Of a DNA stretch of 64,000 nt, positions 21,871-33,092 are shown piece by piece; positions within the stretch are counted from its first letter, which is position 1, and each line of letters begins with the position of its first letter. The stretch is from contig CAJNDS010002228.1 of NCBI GenBank assembly GCA_905221605.1, forward strand, positions 60,001-124,000. The letters are read 5' to 3'. Under the pieces are notes generated by a model. It searched no databases. It saw only the letters and a program-made list of their open reading frames with translations, and had not been told where the DNA came from. The position numbers and the translations under genes are program-made. Source of the stretch: Symbiodinium natans. Lineage: Eukaryota > Sar > Dinophyceae > Suessiales > Symbiodiniaceae.

Positions 21871-22164
21871 CAGGGATTCTGGTCCAGTTCGCATTGTGTT
21901 CTGTATGAGCTTCGTAGCGACAAGCACATTACTAGCAGATTCCCGCAGTACTGCGTAGTGTAGTACTGCCATGGTACACACGAATAGTAAGTAGTGACAT
22001 CCACCGCCAAGGCTGCGCGATATGTGCTGGCGTCGCTACCAGCCAGACATTGTGAGTGTGCCTTGGACTCTCTTGGACTCCAGTTGCACAATGAGCCTAG
22101 ATTGTACGCCAGGGGTCTAGTCAGGGATGGGTTGGCAGGTTTAGCTCCCAAGAGATCCAAGAGT

Positions 22165-22180
22165 GCCATTTTGGCTCAAG
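22165..22180 (+). other. Relict dinoflagellate spliced-leader sequence
   Basis: The bases GCCATTTTGGCTCAAG equal the last 16 nt of the dinoflagellate spliced leader (DinoSL), which is trans-spliced onto nuclear mRNAs. The match lies 170 bp upstream of the intronless SAS-6 start codon and on its strand. Genomic leader relics are known in dinoflagellates as marks of genes reinserted from processed mRNA. The base before GCC is T, where the leader has A. The rest of the leader is absent, as expected if the relic was itself used or eroded at the CCGTAG acceptor. Confidence 0.85.
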
Positions 22181-22349
22181 AAAAACGTGCTCATCTTACC
22201 TTGTGGAGTGTGGCCACTCTGAGCTTTGGCAGCAACCATGGCAGAAGTTCGATTTGCACCAACATTTGAGCAACTTTGTGAGTAGGAACTCAGTAGGTGT
22301 TTCACACGCTATGGCGCTGGCGTGACCTCGCAGCACGAGGCTCGCTGGC

Positions 22350-24215
22350 ATGCGCTCTGCGCCGCGGGAGATTGATGAAGAGGACTCCGTGCAGATATTT
22401 GCTGAAGCAGTCTCCGTGCACATCAAGCCCCACGGCCGAGACGAGTTTGTTGCCCAGCTGACGGTGTGCCTGCGGCCGGACAACCCGGCCCACCCGCGCA
22501 ACTTGCTGCTCGAGCTCACGGATGAGAACGATTTACTCTTCTACCACAGCTTGATGCTGGGAGAAGGAGATTACCATTCTCTGAGGGCCGAGCAGCGCCT
22601 TCTGGTCGATTTCCAGTCCTTCCCGGAACAGCTGGCAGTCTTCCTGCGAAGATGCTGCGGTACGGAGGTTCAGGGGCTGCCATCGCTGTCGTCGGGGTCG
22701 AAGATGCTGGCAGTCCTCGACTGCGGTCCTGCTGGTGTGAGCAACTTCAGCATCGTCGAGTCCAACCACTTTCGGGAGCTGACTCACATTGCGCTTCAGC
22801 TCCGACAGGGTTCGGATGAGGTGGTGAAGAAGCATCTTGCGCAGAAGCTCCGTGCTGCCCGCGCAGAGGCTGCAAGTCTCGGCCAGCGCCTTGCCACAAC
22901 CAGCGAGGCTTTGATGCAGAGCCAGAAGCAGGTGAACGAGCTGACAGCCAGCGCACGCGTCGTCGCTGACGAGCGGGTGCGCTTGGAAGAGTCGCTGCGG
23001 ACCACCCATCAGCGGGAACTCCGTGAATCGAAGGAAGAGCATGTCCGAGCGATCGCTGAGCTGCAGCGCTCCCTCACAGAGGAGAGGGCCCAACTGGAAT
23101 CTGAGCACAAGCAGGAGCTGCGGGCTGCACTGGACCGCGCGCAAAGTGCGGAGGGCTCGGTTGAGGAGCTCCAGCGAACACGGCAGTCGCTTGCAGCGAC
23201 AGGACAAGGCTGTCGCGAACGTCTGGAGGTGGCCGAGCGCCAGGTGATGGAGGCCTCGCAAGAGACGAGCGAGCTTCGGAAGCAGCTAAAGCAGCTGGAA
23301 GAGCTGAAGTTCCGGCACGAGCGAGACCTCAGCGGCCTGCAGGTTCAGCTGGCCTCAGTGAAGGAGCAGCTGGCTGTGCGTGAGCAGCACGCCTCCAGCC
23401 AGGCAGCCCAGATCGATGAGGCCGTGAGGGAGCGGAGGATGCTGGAGGAAAGCCTGGCCACCGTCAAGAAGCAGGCGCAAAGCCTGGAGGAGAAGTTCAA
23501 CCTCTCAGCCCAGGAGATTGCCAAAGGCAACCGAATCATCCAGAACCTGCACCAGACGTCGAAGGAGGCGAAGGCCAAGCTGCGTCTCAAAGCTTCGGAG
23601 CTCATGCAGCATGAGAAGACTAGGTTGGAGCTAGAGAAAGCCGAGGAGTTGAAGAAGCACGCCCTCGAGGAGAAGGGCCACGAGCTCTCAAGGGGAAAGG
23701 CTCGCGAGGAGAAGCTGCAACAGGACATCGAGGACCTGAAGCGAAAGTTGGCCGAAGCTCATGATGTCATGAAGTCCAATCGGGAGGTGATCGAGTACCT
23801 GAACCGGCAGCTGACTGAGCGAGACCTCAAGGCATTGCCGGGGCCGGCCAGCCCCTGGAGCACATCAGATCCGACATCGGCAGCGACCCTCCGGGTGCCG
23901 GGAGCCAACTCGGCTTTATCCGAGCTGCTCGGGAAAGTTGATGGCCTCACTGCCACGAAGAAAAGTCCAGCTCCGAGCATAGGCTTCGGGACAGCGACGA
24001 CGGGCTTGGGCATGCTGTCTGGTCTCAGCATGAGCGCCTTCTCGACCCCATCTCCGGCGAAGACCTCCGTGCTCAGCGCAACCACGTCACCGTCGCCGCC
24101 GGTCAGCTACTCCCCCAACAATCAGGATGAGGATGCGTCGCTTCGCAAGCCTGTGGTCTACAAGCGCCCAGGCACTGGGTCGTTGGAGCCCACGTTGCGT
24201 GCGGCAGCGGTTTGA
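22350..24215 (+). CDS. SAS6: SAS-6 centriole assembly protein, single exon
   Basis: SAS-6 forms the nine-fold cartwheel that templates centrioles and basal bodies. The 621-residue frame opens at ATG 22350. Residues about 15-150 form the SAS-6 N-terminal head (PISA) domain: VSVHIKPHGRDEFVAQLTV, LLLELTDENDLLFYHSLMLG, LRAEQRLLVDFQSFPEQLAV, FSIVESNHFRELTHIALQLR and GSDEVVKKHLAQKL, the last two closely matching the family signature before the coiled coil. Residues about 150-490 are a continuous charged coiled coil. The rest is a Ser/Thr/Pro-rich tail (SPAPSIGFGTATTGLGM, TTSPSPPVSYSPNN), usual for SAS-6. Length and domain order match the family and no break is seen. Unlike every neighbour it has no intron, and a spliced-leader relic lies upstream, so it looks like a retroposed copy. 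No poly-A remnant was seen after the stop. Confidence 0.95.
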   Translation: MRSAPREIDEEDSVQIFAEAVSVHIKPHGRDEFVAQLTVCLRPDNPAHPRNLLLELTDENDLLFYHSLMLGEGDYHSLRAEQRLLVDFQSFPEQLAVFLRRCCGTEVQGLPSLSSGSKMLAVLDCGPAGVSNFSIVESNHFRELTHIALQLRQGSDEVVKKHLAQKLRAARAEAASLGQRLATTSEALMQSQKQVNELTASARVVADERVRLEESLRTTHQRELRESKEEHVRAIAELQRSLTEERAQLESEHKQELRAALDRAQSAEGSVEELQRTRQSLAATGQGCRERLEVAERQVMEASQETSELRKQLKQLEELKFRHERDLSGLQVQLASVKEQLAVREQHASSQAAQIDEAVRERRMLEESLATVKKQAQSLEEKFNLSAQEIAKGNRIIQNLHQTSKEAKAKLRLKASELMQHEKTRLELEKAEELKKHALEEKGHELSRGKAREEKLQQDIEDLKRKLAEAHDVMKSNREVIEYLNRQLTERDLKALPGPASPWSTSDPTSAATLRVPGANSALSELLGKVDGLTATKKSPAPSIGFGTATTGLGMLSGLSMSAFSTPSPAKTSVLSATTSPSPPVSYSPNNQDEDASLRKPVVYKRPGTGSLEPTLRAAAV

Positions 24216-24900
24216 TTCGAAGGCGTCAGTGCACCGCTCGGGAAGGGCCAGCAAGAGGTCTGGCCTCCTAGCAGTGGCGTGAACATTACAGCGCAAGGCC
24301 ACTGCAACGGACCATGCACTAGCCTCATTCTTCTCTTCGTTTTCAGTGTCACCCGGTGTCTCAGCTACGGCGAATACGGCTTTTGCAAAGACCCGCACCC
24401 ATTAACTACTTGGCCTTGCGCTGTCCGCTGGGTTTGGGGCCTGAAACCTTGGCCAGGCAAAGGTTTCGTGTAGGATGTGCCGGACCTGATGCAGTCGGAG
24501 CATGAGGGGGGAGTTGGGGAGGTCTCCGGGGAAAGGTTGAGTGAGGCTTGTGGGGTTGGGGGTCAGGGGAGTTCTGGGACATGTTGCGCGGGGGCTACGA
24601 GCCATCCTCGTAGTCGTAGACAGGTGGACAGTGCCGGCTGGGTTTGGCAACCCTGCTTGATGATGGTGCCTCTAATGTTGTGTGGTGAGCTTTGCAGGGA
24701 AAGCCAATGCCGGACTAGTGTCACGCCGACAGGGGGAGATGGCTAACACAGCCGGAGCGCCCGACCCCTCACAGCCACAGGAAAAAGAAGAGAGAGGGAG
24801 GTCTCAGCTACCAGAAAGGCAAGGAAGGCAGAAAGGCAGGAAGGGAGGGAGGCAGGGAGCCAGGCAGGGAGGGAGGGAGGGAAGAGAGATAGCGATCGCC
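24216..24900. other. Spacer between SAS-6 and the next PPR exon
   Basis: About 680 bp with no recognised gene. It ends in a G/A-rich stretch (24780-24890) of GGAAGG/GGGAGG units just before the AG acceptor of the PPR exon at about 24903. It holds no telomere-type array, which is unusual for this window. Confidence 0.6.
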
Positions 24901-24902
24901 AG

Positions 24903-27900
24903 ATGTGAGGTCAATGCGGCCGCAAGCGCATGTGAACGAAGCTCCGCATGGCAGCGGGCGCTCCTGCTGTTGTATGGGGGTCGCCTGCTCGCAGGGCGGG
25001 GCTTCAAACCCGATTCTGGATTGGACGGCTCATTCTATAGTGCCTACAGCCCCGCACCCAAGCTTGGAGCATGTTTCCCTAGATCGTTGAGTTGCAAGTA
25101 CAATCAGTACAGCGGACGTATCCGAACCCGAAAGCCCCCTCAACCTCACCCCCCAAATCGGCCCGAGGCCTCGGCGAGGCCCCAAGACGCTTTGACCTCA
25201 CCTCCTACGGTGTGGAGGCAGCGGGTACCCACACTTCCCCCACCGTTGTGCGAGAGGCCGCAGAGCCCCAAAGCTAGCAGACGATCACCAGTAACAGCAA
25301 GAAGCTGACCGGGGTGTTAGAAGAGGTGGAGGCTTAGGGTTTTGATTGGGGCCTTCGGATTCGGGTCAAGAGAGCGGCCTCTTGCTGTTGTTAGTGTAAC
25401 GCCTTAAACCCACGACCCCCAAACAGAAGCCCGAACAAGCCCAACAACCCAAAAACCTACCAAGCCCAAAACCCAAATTGGGCCTTAAGGCCATCCAAGT
25501 TGATTATGTGGGGGTTACGATAATAAGGGACCCCTATTCTAGACCCACAAATAGTAGGGCTCCCTTATAATTAAGAAGGACCCCAACAAGGTACCGTATG
25601 TGGGGCACCTTGGGTTTGGCGTTTGAGTTTGTGGGGTTGGGGGGGTGGCTGTCGAGGCCTCAGCTGTCGGCCGAGGGCGGCACTGGGCAGAGTCGCTTCA
25701 GGCCACTTGGTGCTGAAGAGCAGGGTGGTAGAGGGCTGCCCAGGCCCAGGCCTTAAATCAGTGGGCTTTAGGGTTTAGGGTTTAGATTCTTGGCAGCAGT
25801 TGACATTGCTTGCGACGGTTTCGATCACAAAGAGGAGGAGGGGAGGGAGGGAGGGAGGAGAGGCAGCACACATACTTACTGAGTAGGTAGGTAGCCTCTA
25901 TGGTGTAGTTTTCGAGTCTTGGGTACACGGTTGAGGTATTGCTTTTTGGGAGGTGACGATTAAGAATGGGGGTCGGTACATGCAATTCGAAGCTCGCCAC
26001 ATCGCCTTGTCTCTGGTGCTGGCAGGTGCTACTGCGCGCTCACGAATCGAGGCTTCGACCCACACAGACACTCCGCTGCCTAAGGGAGGGTTTAGGGTTT
26101 AGGGTTTGGGGTTTAGGGTTTAGGGTTGAGGATTTGGTTCGAGGTTGGCGTTGTATATGGAGCGCAAGGTCCGAAGAAAATGTTGAGTGGGGAGCTGTCA
26201 GCAGTTCCCTCGGCGAGGACACTCTTCAACATCGTGCTGGCTTCCTGCGAGCATGCGGGCAGCTGTGCTGCAGCCATCAGTGCCATGACAGGCTGTTCCA
26301 GATTTTGCCCCTTAGCCCCACCCCCAAACCCTAAACCCTGCATCATGAGGGTTCAACCCCAGGCCCCAAGACTCGAAGCCCCAAAGCAGCCAGGTAGCTG
26401 GATGGCGGCCCTGGATCTGCTGCACAGCATGTGCAGCTCGCGGATTGCTGGGCTGACGCCTTGCTGCAAAAAAGTGCAAGCAGCGTTCACCCCTGGGCAT
26501 CAATTCAGGCAATAGACCCTAAGCCCTTAAACCTTGAGATACCTTAAGGGTAGAGGGTGTAGGCGTCGTTGGCATTGGGGTGTGCTCCCAGAAGTTTCTA
26601 GTGAGGGCAAAGTCGGATTGCAGTTGCACGCCCTGGGGTCTCTACAGGGGCTTAGAGCTCAGGGACACTCGAAGCAAAAGCACTCAGCCCTGAAAAACAA
26701 TGAGGACCTTACTTCTAGGTATACTTCCAGCAAAATCTGGGACTCTTTCCTTTTGGGGGAGGTTGCAAACTTAAGGCGGAGGGTTCAAGCCATTGAATGC
26801 AGCCGTTCTCAAAGCCATCCTCCTTCTCCCTAAACACAAAGCTTACCCCACTAAACCCTACTGAGCTACTAAACCCTACTAAATCCTACTAAACCCTACG
26901 AAACCCACCCAAAACCCTATTAAATCCCTACTAAACCCTACTAAACTCAACCCCACTAAACCCTACAAACTGAGGATCTCCTTCAACACTTGCCTGGCGG
27001 CTGCTGCCACGGCGGCGCAGTGGCAGGCAGCCCTCACCCTGTTCCAGAGAGTGCCCTTGCGATGATTAGGTCTTGATGGCAGCCTCCTAAACCTTAAACC
27101 CTAAACACTAAACCCTAAACCCTAAACCCTGAACCCTGAACCCTAAACCCTAAACCCTGAACCGGTCTCCAACAAGCAGAGCTTCCCAGGTTTGTGGTTC
27201 ATGTTCCGCATCTGAACCTTTGACGATGGTCTAGGGGTCAGGGTCTACGGTAGCCCCCAAACCCAAAGCCTAAACCACAAGGAATGAACTAGAGATCTCG
27301 GGCTGTTTGTTTTATTCCAATACCCCCCCCCCCCTTAAACCTAATGGATGATACGTATGCTTACCATAGTATACTTGTAAGGTCACCCTGGACTTTGGTC
27401 TGCGAGAAGACCCCAAGTACAGGTTGCTGATGCCACAGACAGGGTTGTTCCCGATACTCCCTAAAACAAGGTTCATGGTTAACAGTACTTGTAATTGTGC
27501 TTGTAACCACATTAGGGCACATAGAGGGCTTCTAAGTGGGTCATAAGCAGAGTTGCAATTGGTTCATAAGTGCCATGAACCTCCAAGATAGGGGTACCCA
27601 GGTGCTGGAGCAGTCGCAGCCCGATCCAACCACCATCACCTCAGGCGTCTCCGCGTTGGCCAAGGCTGGGGGCGTTGAGGGTTTAGGGTTCGGGGTTTAG
27701 GGTTCGAGGGTTTAAAACTTTTAGAGATTAGGGTTCAGGGTTCAGGGCTTAGGGTTTAAAACTTTTAGAGCCTTTTGATGGCAAGGCTTTGGGTTGGGAG
27801 GGTTTAGGGTTTTAAAGCAAGGCCTGCCATGAAGTGAGTGGTATCCAGCCCAGATGTGCCTGCTACGTTCTGCTTGCATCCTTCACCGAGTCAGGGGCAG

Positions 27901-29219
27901 CAGTGGCATCGGGCTCGGGACCTTCTGCAATGCCTGCCCGTGCACAGCCTACGGCCGAACCAGGCTTGGTGGATTTAGGGGAAGTGGGGTCTGGAGCTTG
28001 GCAATAGGGTTCAGTCTTGGCTTTCCGTCAGCATTCTTCGCGCTGTCAGCGGACAAGCTGCCGCTTCGCTTGAGCCTGTAACACAGCAACCATGGCCAGG
28101 CGAGCTATGCAGCATATTCAAGACCCGGTGACATGTAGGCATTTTTTGCGATGGTTGCGACAGCCTCGAGTGCTGGCCTCCTGGTTCATGGCAGGTTTGT
28201 CACATGAACCCAATCAGCTGGGGCCCTGAAGATGCCGGATTGTTTGCAGGTCTTGGTGAACGCAGCGATTTCAGCGGCCGAAGCCGGCCACCAGTGGCCC
28301 TGGGCGCTGGAGCTGCTGAGACTCTCCAAGAAGGATCTGAGGCCCTCAGAGAAGGTTTAGGGGTTAGGGCTTCGGGTTTAGGGGTTACATCCAGAGAAGA
28401 GGAACCCCGTAAAGGACATTCTCAAATAGTCTCCTAGTAGCCGATGAGGGTGCCAAGCATTCAGCTTACGATTTTGGGTCCTCGGGGTTTGCCCCGCGGC
28501 TCTGTTGAAGGCCCACGGTCATCACGTACAACTCCACGCTCAGCGCCTGTGGGAAAGCCTCGGAGTGGCAGAGGGCTCTGGTACTGCTGGGAGAGCTCAG
28601 GGCAAATGGTCGGCTGGAGCCAGACAGCACCTCCTATGGGGCCGCGATCTTGGCCACCCTCTCTGCCCGGCCCATGGAGTGGGCAGCAGCCTTCTCACTT
28701 CTCACGGACATGATGGAGCGGCAGGTCATGCCGCAGCTGGCCACCTGTGCGTTGCTGTTGATGGAGTGCGAGCTGCGCGCCCTGGTCCAGGCCGAGTGTG
28801 CCCTGCTCTTGGCATTGCCCGATGCCTTGGAGGCTTCTTTGCGGCTGGCTTGCGTCGGGACATCTTCGGGCACTTCCGCCACTCGGGAGGATGTGTCGCT
28901 GCTCGTGCTGCAAGTGGCTGCACAGAGGTGTCTCCTCTCCGGAGACACAGCTGGCTGCATGGAGTTCCTGCGCCGACTGGACGCCACGGGGCCAGGGCAC
29001 TGGAATGCTGTGGCAGAGGGCTTGTGGCTCAGGGCCCACAATGCCCAAAGCATCTCCAGCCCTGAACTCCACAGCCACAGAGGACGGCAGAGACTCCCAA
29101 AAGAAGGATTCCGCGAAGGACTTCGGGCCGGCCGGGCCAAGGAGCTGCGCTTGTGCCGGCACGTCTTTGCCTCGGCTTCCGCGGGCGATGCGTGGTCCGT
29201 TTGCGAGGCAAAGGCATGA
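24903..29219 (+). CDS. Pentatricopeptide-repeat (PPR) protein, 3' part, multi-exon
   Basis: Successive short exons each carry about one PPR-like repeat: about 24903-24975 (CEVNAAASACERSSAWQRAL), about 26190-26290 (TLFNIVLASCEHAGSCAAAI), about 26392-26445 (GSWMAALDLLHSM), about 26970-27045 (ISFNTCLAAAATAAQWQAAL), about 27605-27668 (QPDPTTITSGVSALAKA) and about 28250-28350 (VLVNAAISAAEAGHQWPWAL). The long last exon from about 28518 has VITYNSTLSACGKASEWQRA and DSTSYGAAILATLSARPMEW, then a non-repeat tail ending at TGA 29217-29219. The VTYNS/SACGK/W-Q-A pattern is characteristic. Function: probably plastid or mitochondrial RNA binding; target unknown. Introns carry telomere-type arrays, such as CCCTAAA/CCCTACTAAA before 26970 and TTTAGGG after 27668 and 28350. 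Probably continuous with the 5' part at 21056-21870. Confidence 0.8.
26845..26960 (-). repeat. Variant telomere-type array, CCCTACTAAA
   Basis: A 10-mer variant (ACTAAACCCT/CCCTACTAAA) repeats about ten times before the PPR exon at about 26970. It looks like the 7-mer unit with a TAC insertion that was then amplified. Confidence 0.85.
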
Positions 29220-29879
29220 CTCCAAGCAAGTCCCTAAGCCCGAAGCACCACCCTGAGCCCTGTGTGTGAAGAGTACCCTCCCAAAGGCTATCTCAGGTTC
29301 AGGATTGAGTTTGGGCCGATGCCCTAGCTGCAGTTGTATTTGCTCATTTGCCTGCACGGAGGCCATGGAGGACTTCGGCCACCGCTTGCCACGGCCTTAC
29401 TGGATCTTGGAGCAACTTCACTCAGACGCAACAAGTCTCAAGACGTAACTGCATCAAACGAATCCTCTGCACTTGGAGAACGTGAGCCAAAGGTCACAGC
29501 AGGGGCAGTGGCTGAAGTTGGCCGCCGGCGTGGCTGGGCTGCTCCGTATTTAAAAGCATCACGTCGTCCTTTCTCCGCGGCGAGGTTTGGGGTCACGGGA
29601 GTCATACGAAACAGGGTTTACATGACTGTTATTGGTGAGGTGTATATAAGGTTCCTTGTTAATATTGGCGAGTGTATACATTGGGTGTCCTTTTGGGGGT
29701 ACCAGAAATATTCTGTCTCCTTAACCATTGATCATTGTGTGCTTGCTAACCGTGCTTAGTACAAATCTAAGCGGTCTCACCTTGATATGATTCACGACCT
29801 CGAGTCCGCAGTACAAGAAATATAAACCCTGCCTCATATGGACAACCGTGTAGCGCACATATGGAACCCAGCCCGTTAA
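29220..29879. other. Spacer between PPR and O-methyltransferase genes
   Basis: About 660 bp downstream of the PPR stop. No exon is supported. It includes an AT-richer patch at about 29620-29830. The O-methyltransferase 5' exons, if any lie here, were not recognised. Confidence 0.5.
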
Positions 29880-32800
29880 GCAAGGCGAAGGGTGGGCTGC
29901 TGGTGGCGGCGGCCCAGCGGGCTCCGGCAGGCTTGTGGGTTTAGGGTTTAGGGTTTAGGGTTTAGGGTTTAGAGTTTAGGGTTTAGGGTTTAGGGTTAGG
30001 GTTTAGGGGGAAAGGTCGGGAAGGTTCCTGGCGCAAGAAGTAGGGAGTTTTGCACGTGAAGGTAGCACGGGATCGGATCTCTCCACCCCGCAGTATATTT
30101 ACAATATGCGTTCAAGAGGTATCCTAAACCCTATGCACCCTTCAATCTTACCCAAGACCCGAACTCAGCCCTACACCCTTCAAGCCTGCCTTCAAGCCTG
30201 CACCCCGAAACTCCAAAACCCAAATAGGCATGTCCACAAATAGGGGGAACCCTTAAGATAGCCTTATCATTATAGGAACCCCCCAAAAAGGGTACCCCTA
30301 GTTTCGTAAACCCCCAAGTCTCTGAGGCCCGGCCCTCGAGATCGGAACGTACTGCGGCTACTCGGCCCTCCGCCTGGCGCTGGCGGGGCGTGCGGTGGTC
30401 AGCCTGGAGACGGACCCCATCCACGCTGTGATCGCAAGGTGGGCTCTCAGGGATTTTGGGGGCTTAGGGTTTAGGCGTACACTACCCCGCAACCCCGGAA
30501 ACCCCTATAGGCTATGAACATTATCCGGTGTAGCCCCCGAAACATCGGGGTTCTTCTCCCAAAGTCGGTCCGGTATCCCGTAAAACTTTCCTGGAACTCC
30601 TGGATTCAGAAACCGATGTCCGCTTCGGAAGCCAAGATTCACAAGCTGCAACAGAAGCCATGGTCCCCAAATCAGAAGCTCAACTAGGGCTTGGAGTGGG
30701 CCATATATTCCCTTCCAAGAGGTGTCTCGGTTCCCTTGTAAACTTCTTACTCAAAAATGGAGTGGCCACCACTTTTCAGAGTTTTTGCAGACCCCTGTTC
30801 AGGAAACCGTCTTAACTCCATGCCCCTGAACCCTAAACCCTAAACCCTGGGCCCTGACCTTGCCTAAAATGGAAACTGGTGCTCCTCGGCGCAGGAACAT
30901 CGTGATGATGGCCGGCCTTGACCACCTCGTCGATGTAAGGCCCTTTGCCGTAGGGCCCCTTAACGCCCACAGAACCCTTACCATAAACCCGAAACCCTAA
31001 ACCCTAAACCCTAAACCCTAAACCCTAAACCCTAAACCCTATACCCTAAACCCTAAACCCTAAACCCTTTGCCCAAGACTCTCAAAGGCACCAAGTCCGT
31101 TGTCTCAGCTGATCCCAATCTAAGCTCTCAGCTTACTGTTGGTTAGCAGGGAATGAAGGAATGAGGTACCCTACATAATCCCTTTAAGGGTATACATAGG
31201 GGGATATAGGGTACCTTATTCCTGCATTCCCTACTAACCAACAGTAAGTCAGAAAGTGCATCAGAAAGCCCTTGAGGATTGGGCACAGCAAAGACCTTCT
31301 CCCTCGACTCGCTGGGAAGAAGTTTGCCTTCGCCTCTCGGACCTGCAGAGCGCGGGACCCTTTGTCCACCCTACTTTTGCTTCGGCTCCTTCTCGAACCA
31401 GCAACTCCACGAGCAGCAAAAAAGGGAGACTCCGCGAATTCTTTCTGGGCCCTAGGAGTTGGGAACCTCAGGTCTTCATGGACCAGAAGGGCTCACGCTT
31501 CCACGAGGCCGGTGCTGTCCCAAGTCTGTGCCCCTGAAAGAGCTAAGAAAAGTCGAAGCCTCGGAGCCCTGAACCCCAAAAAGACCTTGCACCCTGGCTT
31601 AAAACGGGGGGGAGATTTTGGAAAAAAGGTGTTTGGGGCTGCTGAGCGCATCATGGGGACCCCAGACATCCCACGCCAACCCGAGGACTTACAGCTGCTG
31701 GCTGACCAGGATCTCCTCTGTGATGGCGCCGTGGTGGTGGCGGACAGGGCTCTTGAAGCGTTGGTAGGATGTGGAATGTAGAATGGCGGGGCTTAGGGGT
31801 ATTGAGGCCAAAGTTCAGGCGACTTGTGAATCAAAGCCAGAGGACAACGTGCTGAAGCCTGGTGCACCGATCTTCCTCTACCTGTTGGCGGAGGCCATGA
31901 AACGAGGCGACGGCTTCACGGAGATAGTGGAGCTGCAGGAATTCGCCACGCGGCAAATTTTCTGGTCTGGGCCCCTTTTTTCTTGGATTCCCGAAGTATA
32001 GCGAGGGGTCCATGTGAGAGGTCTGGGGGGCTTGATCACTGTGACCACCCTTTTTTGGAGTTGGGAGTTCCATTTCTGAAAAGCGCTGCAGCCACGGGGA
32101 TCGTAGTGCATGTCGCGGTGTGACAATCTTTCACGTGAGATTCTGTGCTCAAGCCAAAAAAAGCATGCCACTGTTTGTGAAGGTGACTGGGTGTTTGGCT
32201 GAGCAGCTCCAAGTTGGTGTAGCATTGCACACCCCAAGCGATCGAGGGAAGAAGCAACAGAAAGCGACGTTCCGCTTGTGACGAAGGCAGCGCCCAAGGC
32301 TAGACAGGAAGACCCTGCGAAAGGTGATTCGGTACTGCAGGAGCCACAGGACTCGTTGCATGATGAAAATGCCAGCGGCGCCAGGGCCAGCTTTTGGAGT
32401 CCCTCAACTCCCCAGCCCATCCACCCATCAACTCCTCTGCCGATTGAGCCACTGATGCATTGAAAGAGGCCCATGCTCCTAACCCACCCTGAACCCTCCG
32501 CTGGGTCTAGGTTGCTTTGAACCTACCGCAGCATGGCCAGCCTCGTAGCGCCTACATGTCAAAAAATCACCATCCTCGTGGCTGTCGTCACGTTGGAGTC
32601 AAAATTTTGAAGCACTGCGCGCGAAGTACTGACAGGCGCGAGAGTGGCGATGTTTTCTTGAAAGTATCTGGGTTTGGAGAATAACAAAGTTGAACAAAAC
32701 ATGTGATCAGAATGGAACATAAAAGGAGAATGCGTTTTATCATGAGTTGTCATATGCCTAGATAATGGAAAGTCGTTATTAACAAGTGCCGAAGCAAAGA

Positions 32801-33092
32801 CGTGCCACCTTTGAACACGTCAGTGCCACTTACTGAAAACCCCTGTCGCTACATCGCGATGTAATTTCTCTCCGTGATGGGTATTCACATGCGTTCGCAT
32901 GTCCCCCTGAGATCCAGAGCCACTGAGGCGATGCCCGCAGAAGATTGGATGTCCATAAGCACGCTGCAGCGGCCCCGGGCCTTCCGCGCCCCATTTGCCG
33001 CGCCGGCTGAGCTCTGGAAGCTGCACGAAGCCGCGGATCGGATCCGTACGCAGGCCCCAGAGCAACGGTGTCGTTGTGATGTGTGGTTTTGA
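29880..33092 (+). CDS. Catechol O-methyltransferase-like enzyme, multi-exon
   Basis: A SAM-dependent class I O-methyltransferase of the COMT family, which methylates catechol hydroxyls with Mg2+. Exons: about 29880-29931 (SKAKGGLLVAAAQRAPA), 30327-30438 (ALEIGTYCGYSALRLALAGR, the SAM-binding motif, then VVSLETDPIHAVIAR), 30895-30939 (NIVMMAGLDHLVDV), 31277-about 31330 (IGHSKDLLPRLAGKK), 31472-31507 (VFMDQKGSRFHE, whose Asp matches a COMT metal ligand), 31686-about 31735 (DLQLLADQDLLCDGAVVVA), 31843-31944 (DNVLKPGAPIFLYLLA; with the preceding exon this rebuilds the ADNV metal site) and 32928-33092 (AMPAEDWMSISTL to DVWF, TGA). Motifs rejoin in frame with GC donors at 29932, 30940, 31508 and 31945, and possibly a GA donor at about 31736. 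The N-terminus is not identified. The substrate cannot be told. Confidence 0.9.
29938..30005 (+). repeat. Telomere-type array, TTTAGGG orientation
   Basis: About nine TTTAGGG units starting within ten bases of the proposed GC donor at 29932. Confidence 0.93.
30983..31071 (-). repeat. Telomere-type array, CCCTAAA orientation
   Basis: About 12 CCCTAAA units between the O-methyltransferase exons at 30939 and 31277. It lies nearer the donor than the acceptor, an exception to the usual placement. Confidence 0.95.
31133..31251. mobile_element. Palindromic MITE-like element
   Basis: Near-perfect inverted repeat about 118 bp long. The left end CTTACTGTTGGTTAGCAGGG and the right end CCCTACTAACCAACAGTAAG are complementary except for one base. 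The inner arms (GAATGAGGTACCCTA / TAGGGTACCTTATTC) also pair. The core is AT-rich with CCCTTTAAGGG. It lies in an O-methyltransferase intron and encodes nothing. A related half-copy is at about 58516-58570. Confidence 0.9.

Noticed and set aside
22533-23261. 242-residue minus-strand ORF inside SAS-6
   Set aside because: Antisense shadow of the SAS-6 coding sequence.
28634-29366. Minus-strand ORFs of 168-223 residues opposite the PPR last exon
   Set aside because: Shadows of the PPR coding exon; the + frame has the family repeats and a fitting stop.
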